Part shown: in pieces, positions 16,509-25,896 of the stretch
How positions within the stretch are numbered: the first letter of the stretch is position 1
How the letters are laid out: every line of letters starts with the position of its first letter
Assembly: GCF_015191005.1 (NCBI RefSeq)
Contig: NZ_CP040442.1
Span: 1,860,001-1,924,000, forward strand
DNA: 64,000 bases
Direction: 5' to 3'
DNA from: Kaistella flava (ex Peng et al. 2021)
Lineage (GTDB): Bacteria; Bacteroidota; Bacteroidia; Flavobacteriales; Weeksellaceae
The notes under the pieces: generated by a model
The model's input: only the letters and a program-made list of their open reading frames with translations
The model's database searches: none
What the model was told of the DNA's origin: nothing
Made by a program: the position numbers and the translations under genes

Positions 16509-17528
16509 ATGAAAAGAAAAGTGCTCCTGATTTATACCGGCGGGACGATCGGCATGGAAAAAGATTACGAAACCGGCAGTTTGATGGCCTTCGATTTTGG
16601 AAATATTTTTCAGAAGATTCCCGAGATGAAGTTGATTGAATGTGAAGTTGAAGTTTACCCGTTTCGGAAACCTTTGGATTCATCGGATATGGGACCGAAA
16701 GAATGGAAAATGATTGCCAATCATATCGGTAAAAATTACGAAAACTATGACGGCTTTTTGATTCTTCATGGAACGGATACCATGTCTTATTCTGCGTCTG
16801 CCTTGAGTTTTATGTTGAAGAATTTACGGAAACCGGTTATTTTGACGGGTTCACAATTGCCGATTGGAGATTTGCGAACGGACGCGAAAGAGAATCTTTT
16901 GACGAGTTTGTATTACGCTAGTTTGTACGATCAAGATGAGGCGGTGATTCAGGAAGTTGCGGTTTATTTTGAATATAAACTCCTTCGTGGAAACCGAACT
17001 TTAAAATATTCAGCTGAGTTTTTTGACGCTTATCAAACGCCTAATTATCCGGTTTTAGGTCAATCAGGCGTTCATTTGAATATTGAAAAAGACTTTTTGT
17101 GGCGTTCGAAAAGCAACAAACCATTTACGGTAGATACGCATATTTCGCAAGATGTTTTATTTTGGCGAATTTTTCCAGGAATGCATCTGAATCACTTCAC
17201 TGAAATTCCTCAGGTGAAGGTTTTGGTGTTGCAGGTTTTTGGGTCGGGAACTATTTTCAATACAGAGAAAACGAAGAAAATTTTACAATCGCTCCGAAAT
17301 AATGGAACTGAAATTGTGGTAATTTCGCAATGTGTATCGGGTTCAATCAGTTTTGGGAAATATACTAATTCTAATATTTTCAGAGAAATTGGTGCGATTA
17401 GTGGAAACGATATTACGGCCGAAAGTGCGATTACGAAAGCGATGCACCTTTTAGACAATCCAAATTACAGTGGAAGTTTCGCGGAGAATTACGTTAAAAG
17501 TCTGTGCGGAGAAGTTTCTGAAAATTAA
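16509..17528 (+). CDS. ansA: Type I L-asparaginase
   Basis: 339 residues; cytoplasmic, no signal peptide. The first catalytic threonine is in LLIYTGGTIGMEKD (residues 5-18) and the second in ILHGTDTMSYSASAL (about 87-101), with the Thr-Asp pair and later Lys expected of asparaginases. It hydrolyses asparagine to aspartate and ammonia. I start at ATG 16509 (MKRKVLLIY), not 16476, because the family begins right at this beta strand and the extra 11 residues are odd (LFCEMLYFWK). The C-terminal part (AISGNDITAESAITKAMHLL, about 290-310) fits the second asparaginase domain. Confidence 0.93.
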   Translation: MKRKVLLIYTGGTIGMEKDYETGSLMAFDFGNIFQKIPEMKLIECEVEVYPFRKPLDSSDMGPKEWKMIANHIGKNYENYDGFLILHGTDTMSYSASALSFMLKNLRKPVILTGSQLPIGDLRTDAKENLLTSLYYASLYDQDEAVIQEVAVYFEYKLLRGNRTLKYSAEFFDAYQTPNYPVLGQSGVHLNIEKDFLWRSKSNKPFTVDTHISQDVLFWRIFPGMHLNHFTEIPQVKVLVLQVFGSGTIFNTEKTKKILQSLRNNGTEIVVISQCVSGSISFGKYTNSNIFREIGAISGNDITAESAITKAMHLLDNPNYSGSFAENYVKSLCGEVSEN

Positions 17529-17596
17529 ACTTTCAAAATTTAGCGAATTCCACTTTTAGAATTCAATAAATTAGCCTATTTTTGCAGTCTTCAATT

Positions 17597-17683
17597 AGAG
17601 AGGTGTCCGAGTGGTTGAAGGAGCTAGCCTGGAAAGCTAGTGTACGGGCAACTGTACCGTGGGTTCGAATCCCATCCTCTCTA
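17597..17683 (+). tRNA. tRNA-Ser (anticodon GGA)
   Basis: Acceptor arms AGAGAGG and CCTCTCT pair over 7 bp. The anticodon arm is CTAGC-CTGGAAA-GCTAG with anticodon GGA, reading UCC/UCU serine codons. A long variable arm (TGTACGGGCAACTGTACC) is typical of class II tRNA-Ser, and the T arm is GTGGG-TTCGAAT-CCCAT. CCA is not encoded. Its 3' end is the integration point of the island that follows. Confidence 0.96.
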
Positions 17684-17686
17684 CAA
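17672..17686. other. Left attachment site (attL) in tRNA-Ser
   Basis: CCATCCTCTCTACAA covers the T-arm/acceptor 3' end of the tRNA and the three bases after it. The identical 15-mer is at 53280-53294 in the same orientation. Confidence 0.68.
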
Positions 17687-17696
17687 ACAAGTCTAT

Positions 17697-17737
17697 AAAT
17701 CAGGGACTTAACGAAATCAGGGACTAAATCAGGGACT
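17697..17737 (+). repeat. Three direct repeats of AAATCAGGGACT beside attL
   Basis: AAATCAGGGACT occurs at 17697, 17714 and 17726, that is with 5-base and 0-base gaps. The same 12-mer is present near the other island end at 53151-53162. Position and repetition fit integrase arm-type or accessory sites, but this is inference; the third copy also forms part of the terminator at 17727-17755. Confidence 0.55.
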
Positions 17738-17755
17738 AACGTTCCTGATTTTTTG
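17727..17755 (+). terminator. Terminator downstream of tRNA-Ser
   Basis: Stem AATCAGGGAC / GTTCCTGATT (one mismatch) with a TAA-type small loop, then six T residues. The hairpin after the right att copy (53323-53352) has nearly the same core, AACAGGAAC / GTTCCTGTT, and may be the original tRNA terminator. Confidence 0.65.
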
Positions 17756-17782
17756 TTTTTAGCCATATTCATTTGCTAATAT

Positions 17783-18817
17783 CTATCTTCTTCCAGCAAA
17801 TCTACTATGCTCGCATATAGGGTCAGAATAAATAGGGGGATTTACTTTTTCGACATTAATTGTAGGAGTATGACTATTGTCCTTTTTAAATAAAGTTCTG
17901 TTTTCTAATTCCCTATCCTTCACATGATCATTATTGCCTTTCATTTTTATTTGCAATTCCTTTTCCTCTTTATATTGAATGATCAGCACATCTTTTGTTA
18001 TAGGCAACTCGTGAATTTGTGCTTCAATAATTGAGATCTTATCAGTCGTCTTTTGAGTCTGTTTTTCTATCGCTGTTACATTTACACCCTTTGAAGCAAG
18101 GTTCGTAATGGTCTTTTGAACTTCTGCTTTGGCTAAATCAACAGTTTTCTGATAAAACGGCAATTGGTTTTTCCAGTAGTCAGAATTACTGTCTTCCGTA
18201 CTTGTTGAATAATCTTTAATTCTTTTATAAGAGATTTCTGCCTTTGTAACTTCTGCTAGAACTTTAGTAAAATCTTCATATTTCCTTAATACAAATGCAC
18301 TATCAGCGAGATATTTATTTTTTTCATTTTCCAAACGCTTTTTGATCAGTTCAATTTCTATACTTGCCCTTGTCTCAGGATTCGTAATTATTGATGTTTT
18401 GAGTTCCTGCGTACTGATGTCAGAAATATCTAACACATTTGGTCCTTTTTTCATGGCTTCCAAATATCTGGCTTGTTTCGCCTGTAACTTTTGCAGCATA
18501 AAAACATCGATGCTGTCATTGGTTAGCATAAAATTGATTCTGACATTATCATTTTTGTTTCCCTGTCTCCAAGCTCTGCCTTCAACCTGCCGAAGAGATG
18601 TAATTATATAGTAAAGTGAGCATATAAACATCTTTTGTGTTTTCCTGCAGGTTCGTTCCCTCCTAAATGGCTTCACTACCAATTATAATCTTAATCTTTC
18701 CTGAATTACTGGATGATACGCGTTGTTTTTTACTTGTGCTTCTAGTATTTACTCCAATCTCTTCGGGTTGATAGCCAATTTCCTTAATAAGGTATTCCAT
18801 TAAATGACCACAGTAAG
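17783..18817 (-). pseudogene. Remnant of a mobile-element helicase/DNA methylase
   Basis: The long open part (about 17783-18600) encodes LRQVEGRAWRQGN, a helicase motif VI, then RINFMLTNDSIDVFMLQKLQAKQ and a lysine-rich coiled C terminus. The minus-strand sequence before it gives KIKIIIGSEAI, a TAG stop, then EGTNLQENTKD in the same frame (helicase motif V, GxNLQ-like), and a frameshift before motif VI. Further up it reads MEYLIKEIGYQPEEIG. This matches the C-terminal third of the very large SNF2-type helicase-methylase proteins of Bacteroidota conjugative elements; the N-terminal parts are gone. At about 18817 it abuts an integrase fragment on the other strand. Confidence 0.75.
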
Positions 18818-19176
18818 GCCATCATTTAAAATATGAGGATAAATTTTATAGTAACAACAACGCATTTCCTGTTATCACTAATCAAAAAATGAATGACTAT
18901 TTGAAAGAATTGGCTGCAATTGCTGAACTCAATGAGCCAGTTCGGGAGACCTACTACAAAGGCAATGAAAGAATTGATGAAATTACTCCGAAACACGCTT
19001 TATTGAGTTCTCATGCCGGAAGAAGAACGTTTATATGTAATGCTTTAGCATTGGGAATTCCACCGCAAGTCGTTATGAAGTGGACAGGTCACAGTGATTA
19101 TAAAGCAATGAAACCATATATTGATATTGCAGATCAAACTAAGATAAATGCTATGGAGAAATTTAATTTACTTTAA
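18817..19176 (+). pseudogene. C-terminal fragment of a tyrosine site-specific integrase
   Basis: The frame is open from about 18817; an ATG at 18889 would give 95 residues. It holds the catalytic HAGRR (His-x-x-Arg), GH in WTGHSDYK and the tyrosine in KPYIDIAD, but lacks the first catalytic Arg, the core-binding and arm-binding domains. The end (NAMEKFNLL) is the natural C terminus. Homologous integrases of Bacteroidota elements are about 400 residues, so roughly two thirds are missing. It lies 1.1 kb from the tRNA att site, where a functional integrase would be expected. The island is therefore likely fixed. Confidence 0.8.
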
Positions 19177-19231
19177 TCCCTATTCTACCCTCATATCTTT
19201 AGACCACAATTCTTAGTTTCTTAATTGTTTT

Positions 19232-20056
19232 TTATGCTGCTAATTTATACTTTTCAGCTGGCTTTTTAAGCTCTATTCCCTGATGTCCTCTGTTGTGGTA
19301 TCTTTGTAACCATTTTTGTATTCCCAGATAAAGCTCTAATCCGTCTTTGGCGGGATTTAAAAAAATGTGCTGGTATTTTAATGTCCGCCAAAACCTCTCG
19401 ATGAAAATATTGTCTAAACATCTGCCTTTCCCGTCCATTGATATTTTTATTTCTTCTTTTTTCAAATATTCTACATAACTCTTGCAGGAAAACTGAGTGC
19501 CCTGATCTGAGTTTAAAATATCTGGTTTGCCGTGATTATTTATCGCCTCACTAACCACTTTTAATGACTCTGAAGCATCTAACGAATTGCTGATTCCCCA
19601 TCCTACAATATACCTGCTGAAAACGTCTATCACTGCCGTCATATACATAAACCCATTCTTCATAGGAATATAAGTAATGTCTATTTGCCAAACTTGATTG
19701 GGTTTGCTGATCTCTAAATTTCTTAATAAATACGGATAGATATATTTATTTTCCCCTTTTTGCGTGAGCATCCTGCGGGGATAAATCGGCATAATAGAAG
19801 CCTTTCGCATCAAACGACGAACTCTCTCGTAACTCATGTTAATTTCTTTTTCTTTCAGCATCAGTTTCATTGTGATCACTCCGGCAGTGGGTTCCTGCAT
19901 GATGTGGTGATCCATAAGTCTCATCGCTTCCAGATTTTCAGGATTCTCGCCTTTGGCATTATAGTAAAAACTGGATCTGTTGATCTCTAAAAGTTCACAC
20001 TGTTCCCGAACGCTTATTTCAGAATTCTGTTCTATTAAAACTCTAAAATCTATCAT
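19232..20056 (-). CDS. IS3-family transposase OrfB (DDE integrase)
   Basis: 274 residues. An HTH_21 segment (about 22-75) precedes the rve/DDE domain: first Asp in VWQIDITYIPM (about 120), second in LNSDQGTQF (about 184) and Glu in IFIERFWRTLKYQH (about 219-232). All three catalytic residues are present, so the protein looks functional. It overlaps orfA by 4 bp (ATGA). The C terminus YHNRGHQGIELKKPAEKY is typical. Confidence 0.93.
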   Translation of the reverse strand: MIDFRVLIEQNSEISVREQCELLEINRSSFYYNAKGENPENLEAMRLMDHHIMQEPTAGVITMKLMLKEKEINMSYERVRRLMRKASIMPIYPRRMLTQKGENKYIYPYLLRNLEISKPNQVWQIDITYIPMKNGFMYMTAVIDVFSRYIVGWGISNSLDASESLKVVSEAINNHGKPDILNSDQGTQFSCKSYVEYLKKEEIKISMDGKGRCLDNIFIERFWRTLKYQHIFLNPAKDGLELYLGIQKWLQRYHNRGHQGIELKKPAEKYKLAA

Positions 20057-20340
20057 AGACCGAAGCGTTTTAAGTTTTTTTTTAAGAATTCCTTCTCCAT
20101 TTCCAGCTTACCAATTTTGGCATAAAGCTCCGAAACATCCGTATCTGGAATCTCTTTTTGTACTTTCTCTTCAAATATTAATGAAGAATTCTGCAAAAAT
20201 TCCTGTTTCCAGACAGAGATCTGGTTGGGATGCAATTCAAACTTCAAAGCCAATTGTTGAAGCGTTTCCCTCTCCTTTAAAGCCTCAATTACTACCTTGG
20301 CTTTAAAACTGGATTCAAATTTTCTTCTCGTTTTTCTCAT
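20053..20340 (-). CDS. IS3-family transposase OrfA (HTH protein)
   Basis: 95 residues: an N-terminal helix-turn-helix (RRKFESSFKAKVVIEALK, then QLALKFELHPNQISVWKQE) and a C-terminal coiled coil (VSELYAKIGKLEMEKEFLKK). A run of nine A residues near the end of the coding strand, just before the overlap with orfB, could allow ribosome slipping to make an OrfAB fusion, as known for IS3 elements; the ATGA overlap would instead allow coupled start of orfB. Confidence 0.92.
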   Translation of the reverse strand: MRKTRRKFESSFKAKVVIEALKERETLQQLALKFELHPNQISVWKQEFLQNSSLIFEEKVQKEIPDTDVSELYAKIGKLEMEKEFLKKNLKRFGL

Positions 20341-20540
20341 GTTTTTTCCGACTATTTAAAGTTAATAATTTCAACTTAAATAGTGGTCTAGTTTTTCAAG
20401 GGTATTATACCCTATCAATAAAATCGAGAAACATATCGGTGATAAAGTATTTTAGGAATATTTACTGGCTTTTAAAATCCTGTAAAGAAGTGAGATCTGG
20501 CTCACTAAAAGCAGTTTTATAATAATTTAGAAAATAAAAA

Positions 20541-20572
20541 AGAAGCCGTCTCACAACTTAATGAAACGGCTT
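20541..20572 (-). terminator. Terminator-like hairpin after the heparinase II/III lyase gene
   Basis: Stem AAGCCGT / ACGGCTT with a loop of about 15 bases, read on the minus strand into TTCTTTTTTATTTT. It lies about 95 bp beyond the stop codon of the lyase gene at 20668 and is the likely end of that operon. Confidence 0.55.
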
Positions 20573-20667
20573 TATTACGATTTTTTAATCGTCTCCTGTC
20601 CTAGCACGTGTTTAAAATTTATGAATCTCAGATGTTCAATTTAAATATTGAGACACTTTTTTTTCTT

Positions 20668-22911
20668 CTATTTAATTTCAAACTCAATCTGTTCGCCAGG
20701 TTTAAAGATGATTGATTTCTTAGTATTCAAATTTATAAAATTCATTTTTAAATCATTTTCGCTTAACGATTGAATGCTTATTTTGTTTGTTTCCAGTTTT
20801 ACAAAAACATCGGCTTCTTCTGCAAAATTCAATTGAATATTATCTTTTGCCACATTTTTCACTGAAAAGAAGAGGGCAAGATTCTCTTTAGTTACTGAAA
20901 TTGGCTGTGCTCCGTCAATTTTCCATTTGGAATCATTGATATCCCAATCTTTTATTTTCGGATTTTTTTTGTCTTTGTCTATGCGTTGATCAAAAGTTTT
21001 AAATGGAACAATAGTAGAAATAAAACTATAATTGGATTGTTTATTTTTAGAAACCACATTCCATTGTTTTCCGTCCTTGCCTGAAGAAATAACGGAATTC
21101 GCAGATTTCAATTGGTAAATATCACTTCCGGAACCATCTGCAAAAGTGGCACGTAATAAATCGGGCGCATTCTCTAAACTATAGTGTCCTTGCCAAACCT
21201 GTTTGTAGGTGTGTGGCGCACTCGAACTGAAATTGTCTTTTACAATCCAAAAATCGTTTCTTAAATAAATGACTTGTCGAGAGTATTTAACGCCCACGTT
21301 TTCGAAACCGTTGTGGCTACCGATATACAAGTCTAAATTATTGTTTGTATTCCATGTAATGTTTTTAGGTTGTGGTAAGGATTTGAATTTCCCAAAACCA
21401 CTTCCGCCTTGATTTCCTCCATATCCTTTTCCTTGTAATTCATTATCTACCAAAGCCACATTTTTGACCATAGAATTTTTGAAAAATTCATAATCTTTTA
21501 GCGAATAACGTACTTGATAATTAGGTAAAATAACCTGTCCGTTCGCCATCGCTTGGATGCCCAACATATCACCGTGCTGATGATCAGGTTTGAACGGATC
21601 AAGTCCATTGGAAATAGCCATTACTTTATCGTCTTTTTTCCAACCTTCGCGCATAATGTAATAGCCGGTTTCGGGGAAAGAAACCGATTTGAAATCCGGA
21701 GTTTTCGTTTTTATATTATTAAGCAGTTTAAGTTGGGCATCATTTAAAAACCAATATATGCCTGATGGAACATAATTATTGGCAAAATAACCCATTTCCG
21801 GATCTTCAAAAAGCAAATAACCTAAAGTTAAAGCACCCGAAATATTATTTTTTTCAGCCCAAGGATTATTGGTATCATCTGAAAATACTGGCGCTGATTT
21901 ATCTGGATATGCGATTTTAGGTAAAGTTTCAAACAAAGATCTTAATTTTGATTCCCAAAGAGGATCAATTTTAACATTATTATTTTTAGAAAGTTGATAG
22001 ACATAGAAATAATTGTCGATATCACTTATATGATAATGCACAGAACGCTCAAATTGAAAGCCATCTTTATTAATTTCTCTAGATAAATGTTCCTGTATTG
22101 TACTCATTGCACGTTTATTCCACTGATCTGAATCTTTAAAATCCCGGAACAAAATAGAAACCATCGCCAACGCCGACATTCCTCTGGTTTGATGATTTCC
22201 CGGTACAAATTCAGCATTGGTTTTATACAAATTTGATGCGTGTTGTAGCAAAGTGGCAATCGTTAACAATTGATCAAAGTCTGAATAATCTTTTTCTCCC
22301 AAAAATAAATTGTGAATTTCCAACCAATTGAGTATCCGATAACCGGAACGAAATGCTTCATAAACTCCATTACCATCATCAATAGTTTCATATTTGTTTG
22401 CAACCAATGAGGTGTTTAATGATTTTAACTGGTCCTTAAAATAGTTAAGATATTCTGTATCTTTATTTTGATAATTATAATAAAAAGCAATATCTACCAT
22501 TTTGTGTTGGCGTGCCAAATGACGCAAAGCATACGCATTAACTGGTTCTCCGTTTTGATAATTAAAGGGAAGTTTCCACGGTGTAACGGCACCGAATTTT
22601 GCCATGTGATCTAAAGCATTGTTGGTGTGAGCGCTTTTAGCATTTGGATAAATAGTATTGTATTCTTTGAATCGCGCATCATTGTTTTTCCAATCATAGA
22701 AATAACGTTCAGCGAATTTATCTCTAAAATACTGCGCTAATTTGGCATTGGTAATGGCTTTTGCACCACCTAATTCCTGAACGACTTCCGGTTTTAAATA
22801 ATTTACTAAATCATTGATTGCAAGAACTTTTTCAGAAGGGATTTTTTGTCCAAAAATATTAAGTGAAATTACACAACTAAGGACAAAGAGAAAAAATTTT
22901 GAACACTTCAT
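20668..22911 (-). CDS. Heparinase II/III-type polysaccharide lyase (PL39-like), probable alginate lyase
   Basis: 747 residues with a signal peptide (about 1-21, ends NIFGQ). The N-terminal half is an alpha toroid (about 25-380) and the C-terminal half a heparinase II/III beta domain (about 400-740). Likely catalytic residues are visible in EFVPGNHQTRG (Asn-His), ERSVHYHISDID (Tyr) and PDHQHGDMLG (His). This arrangement fits PL39 and related lyase families rather than the PL17 protein at 26546, which differs in its N-terminal domain. Alginate as substrate is inferred from the surrounding locus. It is last in a three-gene minus-strand operon, 128 bp after the PL6 gene. Confidence 0.75.
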   Translation of the reverse strand: MKCSKFFLFVLSCVISLNIFGQKIPSEKVLAINDLVNYLKPEVVQELGGAKAITNAKLAQYFRDKFAERYFYDWKNNDARFKEYNTIYPNAKSAHTNNALDHMAKFGAVTPWKLPFNYQNGEPVNAYALRHLARQHKMVDIAFYYNYQNKDTEYLNYFKDQLKSLNTSLVANKYETIDDGNGVYEAFRSGYRILNWLEIHNLFLGEKDYSDFDQLLTIATLLQHASNLYKTNAEFVPGNHQTRGMSALAMVSILFRDFKDSDQWNKRAMSTIQEHLSREINKDGFQFERSVHYHISDIDNYFYVYQLSKNNNVKIDPLWESKLRSLFETLPKIAYPDKSAPVFSDDTNNPWAEKNNISGALTLGYLLFEDPEMGYFANNYVPSGIYWFLNDAQLKLLNNIKTKTPDFKSVSFPETGYYIMREGWKKDDKVMAISNGLDPFKPDHQHGDMLGIQAMANGQVILPNYQVRYSLKDYEFFKNSMVKNVALVDNELQGKGYGGNQGGSGFGKFKSLPQPKNITWNTNNNLDLYIGSHNGFENVGVKYSRQVIYLRNDFWIVKDNFSSSAPHTYKQVWQGHYSLENAPDLLRATFADGSGSDIYQLKSANSVISSGKDGKQWNVVSKNKQSNYSFISTIVPFKTFDQRIDKDKKNPKIKDWDINDSKWKIDGAQPISVTKENLALFFSVKNVAKDNIQLNFAEEADVFVKLETNKISIQSLSENDLKMNFINLNTKKSIIFKPGEQIEFEIK

Positions 22912-22980
22912 TTTATAATTTATTGACTAGAATTTAATTTAAAAATACCCTTGTAAAACTTGTTCTATTTTTTGAAAAAT

Positions 22981-23021
22981 GCCACGAATGAACGAATTTA
23001 TAACATTCGTGTATTCGTGGC
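22981..23021. repeat. Intercistronic inverted repeat (GCCACGAAT / ATTCGTGGC)
   Basis: GCCACGAATGAACGAAT and ATTCGTGTATTCGTGGC face each other between the PL6 stop and the next lyase start. It may form a hairpin that adjusts expression of the downstream gene. A part of the motif (GCCACGAATGAAC) also occurs near 15979, so it may be an interspersed repeat. Confidence 0.5.
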
Positions 23022-23039
23022 AAAGCCGTTATACTAATT

Positions 23040-25364
23040 TTAGTACATTAATTTCATTTCTAAGTTCTGAACAACCTTAAATTCACCTGAATTTTCAATG
23101 GTATTTTTCCCTGGCTTTTGTCCTTTTTCACCCCATAAAATTGCAATTGTTTTTACAGGATTATTTTTAAAAATATTATTTGCAATAGTTACATATACGA
23201 TCCCTGTGTTTTTAATTAAAATGTTTTCTGGCTGCGCTTTTCCACAGTTAGTAAAAGTATTCCCTTCCATTTTTAGATTTCCACCAATAGTTGATTCGTC
23301 ATAACCACCACGATAGTAATCTAAAACAACACCTGGAATATTAGCAAATTTAGAATTAGTAAAAGTCACAAACTCGGCATTATAATCTCCGCCGTCATTT
23401 TTTTCTTTGTTGAGCATAAATCCATTTTCACAATCGCTAATTTTAGAATTTACAACTGAAATATTATCTGCAAATGAACCTTTAGAAACTTCTAAAACAC
23501 TTTTAAAATTAGATATTTCAGAATTTTCAATAGAAATATCATAGGCTTTGCTCATTAATTTATCTAAAGTTGTAAATGCATTTTGAGTTTTATTTCCAGT
23601 AAGGATAACGTCTTTTAAAATTAAATTTCCTTTAGGTTGCATTTCGAAAGCAGTTTTCTTCGAAGAGAAAACAAGCTTTGCTTTACTTTTTTTGTTACTT
23701 GAAGCAATCGTAATTTCTTTGTTAATAGCCAACGAAGAAGATAATTTATAAGTACCACTTTTTAGCAAAATAATATCGCCAGAATTGGCTTTGTCTAATT
23801 TTTTTATCAATTCCTCGGACGTTGAAACTGAAATTATATTAGCTGGAGCTTTTGGTTTATTAACTTCGTACCAATTTGTTCCGTAATTACTTCTGTCAAC
23901 TAATATAGGATTTCCTTTTATCGGATTTACGATTGCGCCTACGCTGTTATTAGTAGCAGTTCTGCTATTTCCAAAAAGGTCTTTGGTAATATTTTCAAAA
24001 TCAAAACCATGATATAAATCAGTGTTATTTTCTTTTAAAGTAAACAAATCATCAGATACTTTGGTGACTCCAAAATCTTTAGTAATTAAACCTGCAGGTT
24101 TTACTTCGCTTTTGTTTTCATTATTGATAAAGTTATTTTTAAATGTTACACCATCCACTTTATCAAAATTTACAATAGGATTCATTTCTGGTAATTCGTT
24201 GTAAATTAAATTATTAGCAAAGAGTACTCGCTCAGGTCGGGCAGAACGAATTTCAGATTTCGGCAAAACTCCACTTTGACTAACGTTTGAACCAACGCTC
24301 AATTGCCACGGTGATTTGCTGTCTATAAAAGAATTGTATGCAACCACTACATCAGTCACTTGATTGTATCTATTTAAAGATGATTTAGGAATTCCGTTCA
24401 TTATGGAAATGGCGCTACGGAACATTTCGCCATTTATTTTATAAAAATAGTTGTTCGTGATCCAGTGTCCGGTGTTCACAACTCGAATTCCTCCAATCTG
24501 ATCGGAATTGTCATTTCCTATAAAAACGTTACTATCTACTATATTATAATTTCCATGTCTTATTACCAATGAACCTTCTGATTCAAAGAACACATTATTT
24601 CTGTATTCATTGAAGTTAGATTTATTTGAAATTACTTCTACTTCTCCGTTGCAATGTTCGAATAAATTTTTGTACACTTTAGTGTAAGAAGGTGTCATAG
24701 AGGTTTCACTATCGCCAATTTGAATTGTTTCTCCATGTGGACCACCTTTCCGCGGACGTGGACCAAAATAATTATTAACTATTTGGTGGTAATTGTAAAC
24801 ATTCTCATTACCATCAAGCAAAACCCGAACTGTCGGACCAAAATTAGATTTTCCAGTAATATAACAACTACTCAGTTCGTTATGTCTTCCCCAAAATTCA
24901 ATCCAATGGTCGCTTACATCTCTGTCCGGTTGGGTAAATTCGTCGATTACACATTGTGTGAACTTGCAATTGTTGGCAATAGAATCATTGTTAATTTTGA
25001 ACTGGACAACTGCCTTTGAAGGCGTATGACCGTTTCTGAAGTGCAAATCTCGCACTACTAAATAGTTTCCTCCAAATTTTAAATCAGAAGCACCTTCAAT
25101 AAATACTTTTCCAGGTGTTTCGGCTCTTAAAGTAATTGGATTTTCTTTGGTACCATTGCCATAAAATTTAATTTGAACATCTTTCCAGATGCCATTTACT
25201 AAAATAATATTATCACCCGCAGTTGAATTTTTTATGGCGCTGTTCAGCTCCTTTATGTTATTTACTTTAATATTTCTTGTACTAATAACGGTATTTGCAA
25301 AAGCCAACTGATTGGTAGAAAATATTAAAATCAGTAAACTTAAAATAGAAATGATCTTTTTCAT
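23040..25364 (-). CDS. Alginate lyase, PL6 family
   Basis: 774 residues with a signal peptide (about 1-23). A single long right-handed beta helix: the N-terminal domain (about 35-470) has the PL6 signatures IEFWGRHNELSSCYITGKSN, GETIQIGDSETSM and the catalytic Lys and Arg in EVISNKSNFNEYRNN and GSLVIRHGNYN. A second, smaller helical domain (about 500-770) follows, as in the two-domain PL6 proteins. It cuts alginate by beta elimination; endo or exo mode cannot be decided from sequence. No T9SS tail is seen, so it is probably periplasmic. It lies between a truncated isomerase gene and the PL39-like lyase gene under the operator at 25897. Confidence 0.9.
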   Translation of the reverse strand: MKKIISILSLLILIFSTNQLAFANTVISTRNIKVNNIKELNSAIKNSTAGDNIILVNGIWKDVQIKFYGNGTKENPITLRAETPGKVFIEGASDLKFGGNYLVVRDLHFRNGHTPSKAVVQFKINNDSIANNCKFTQCVIDEFTQPDRDVSDHWIEFWGRHNELSSCYITGKSNFGPTVRVLLDGNENVYNYHQIVNNYFGPRPRKGGPHGETIQIGDSETSMTPSYTKVYKNLFEHCNGEVEVISNKSNFNEYRNNVFFESEGSLVIRHGNYNIVDSNVFIGNDNSDQIGGIRVVNTGHWITNNYFYKINGEMFRSAISIMNGIPKSSLNRYNQVTDVVVAYNSFIDSKSPWQLSVGSNVSQSGVLPKSEIRSARPERVLFANNLIYNELPEMNPIVNFDKVDGVTFKNNFINNENKSEVKPAGLITKDFGVTKVSDDLFTLKENNTDLYHGFDFENITKDLFGNSRTATNNSVGAIVNPIKGNPILVDRSNYGTNWYEVNKPKAPANIISVSTSEELIKKLDKANSGDIILLKSGTYKLSSSLAINKEITIASSNKKSKAKLVFSSKKTAFEMQPKGNLILKDVILTGNKTQNAFTTLDKLMSKAYDISIENSEISNFKSVLEVSKGSFADNISVVNSKISDCENGFMLNKEKNDGGDYNAEFVTFTNSKFANIPGVVLDYYRGGYDESTIGGNLKMEGNTFTNCGKAQPENILIKNTGIVYVTIANNIFKNNPVKTIAILWGEKGQKPGKNTIENSGEFKVVQNLEMKLMY

Positions 25365-25423
25365 TGTTAAAATTTAATTTTTAAAATTGGTTTAATTTAA
25401 TAATAGTCTTCTTTACATAATTT

Positions 25424-25816
25424 TTAAATGGTCTGCAAATCTTCCATGGAAATACCTTCTTTGTATTTAAACCAATATTTTCTGTAATAAGGAATTTTTG
25501 AGAGAGAAGCACTTTCTAAAATAGGCACATCAAGTGGGCTATTTACATTTTCTGTGTTGGTTCTAATCAATTCGCACTTTACGTAGATTTTTCTGATAAC
25601 ATCTACAGCAAATGGTAAATCGGTTTTTACACGTTCTGGCAAAACATATCCACCTAGACTAACCGTAAGATCTACACCCGAAAATCGCATTTCGGCGACC
25701 ATTTCACCAAGCGTCTTATAATCTAAAAACTGTAATATTTTAGATAAATAAAAGTCGACAACACGGAGCAAATTTGCCATGGCAGCTTTTGTAATAATTT
25801 TTTTTCTGGCAATCAT
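25424..25816 (-). pseudogene. Truncated sugar phosphate isomerase/epimerase (TIM-barrel) gene
   Basis: The 130-residue frame has a good match in its middle to the xylose-isomerase-like family: KILQFLDYKTLGEMVAEM, FSGVDLTVSLGGYVLPERV and ESASLSKIPYYRKYWFKY. Family members have about 290-320 residues; here the first segment is abnormal and the frame ends at ISMEDLQTI just where the rest of the barrel should follow. Two places look damaged (the odd N terminus and the missing C-terminal 60%). It is the first reading frame after the operator at 25897, so the operon's leader gene has been lost. Confidence 0.7.
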
Positions 25817-25896
25817 AGTGGATTGTTATTCTTTGATGATTACTTGATGTTTACACTTTCACAAAAAAATCAAACACCACTATTAGATTAATCAAA

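Larger units (their letters stand above)
19200..20390 (-). mobile_element. IS3-family insertion sequence
   Basis: Two overlapping minus-strand genes (orfA and orfB) are bounded by short inverted ends: TAGACCACAATT on the left (from 19200) and, read inward on the other strand, TAGACCACTATT on the right (to 20390). The total of about 1.19 kb is normal for IS3 members. No clear target-site duplication is visible beside the ends (TCTT on the left, GTTT on the right), so the insertion may be old or rearranged. Confidence 0.8.

Noticed and set aside
17563..17772. 69-codon minus-strand frame over tRNA-Ser
   Set aside because: It is the reverse complement of the tRNA gene and its terminator.
20541..20572. 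Transposon inverted end (GCCGTCTCA) near the IS3 element
   Set aside because: A loosely similar CGTCTCAAAAGT occurs at about 26335, but there is no transposase nearby and the structure is explained as a terminator.
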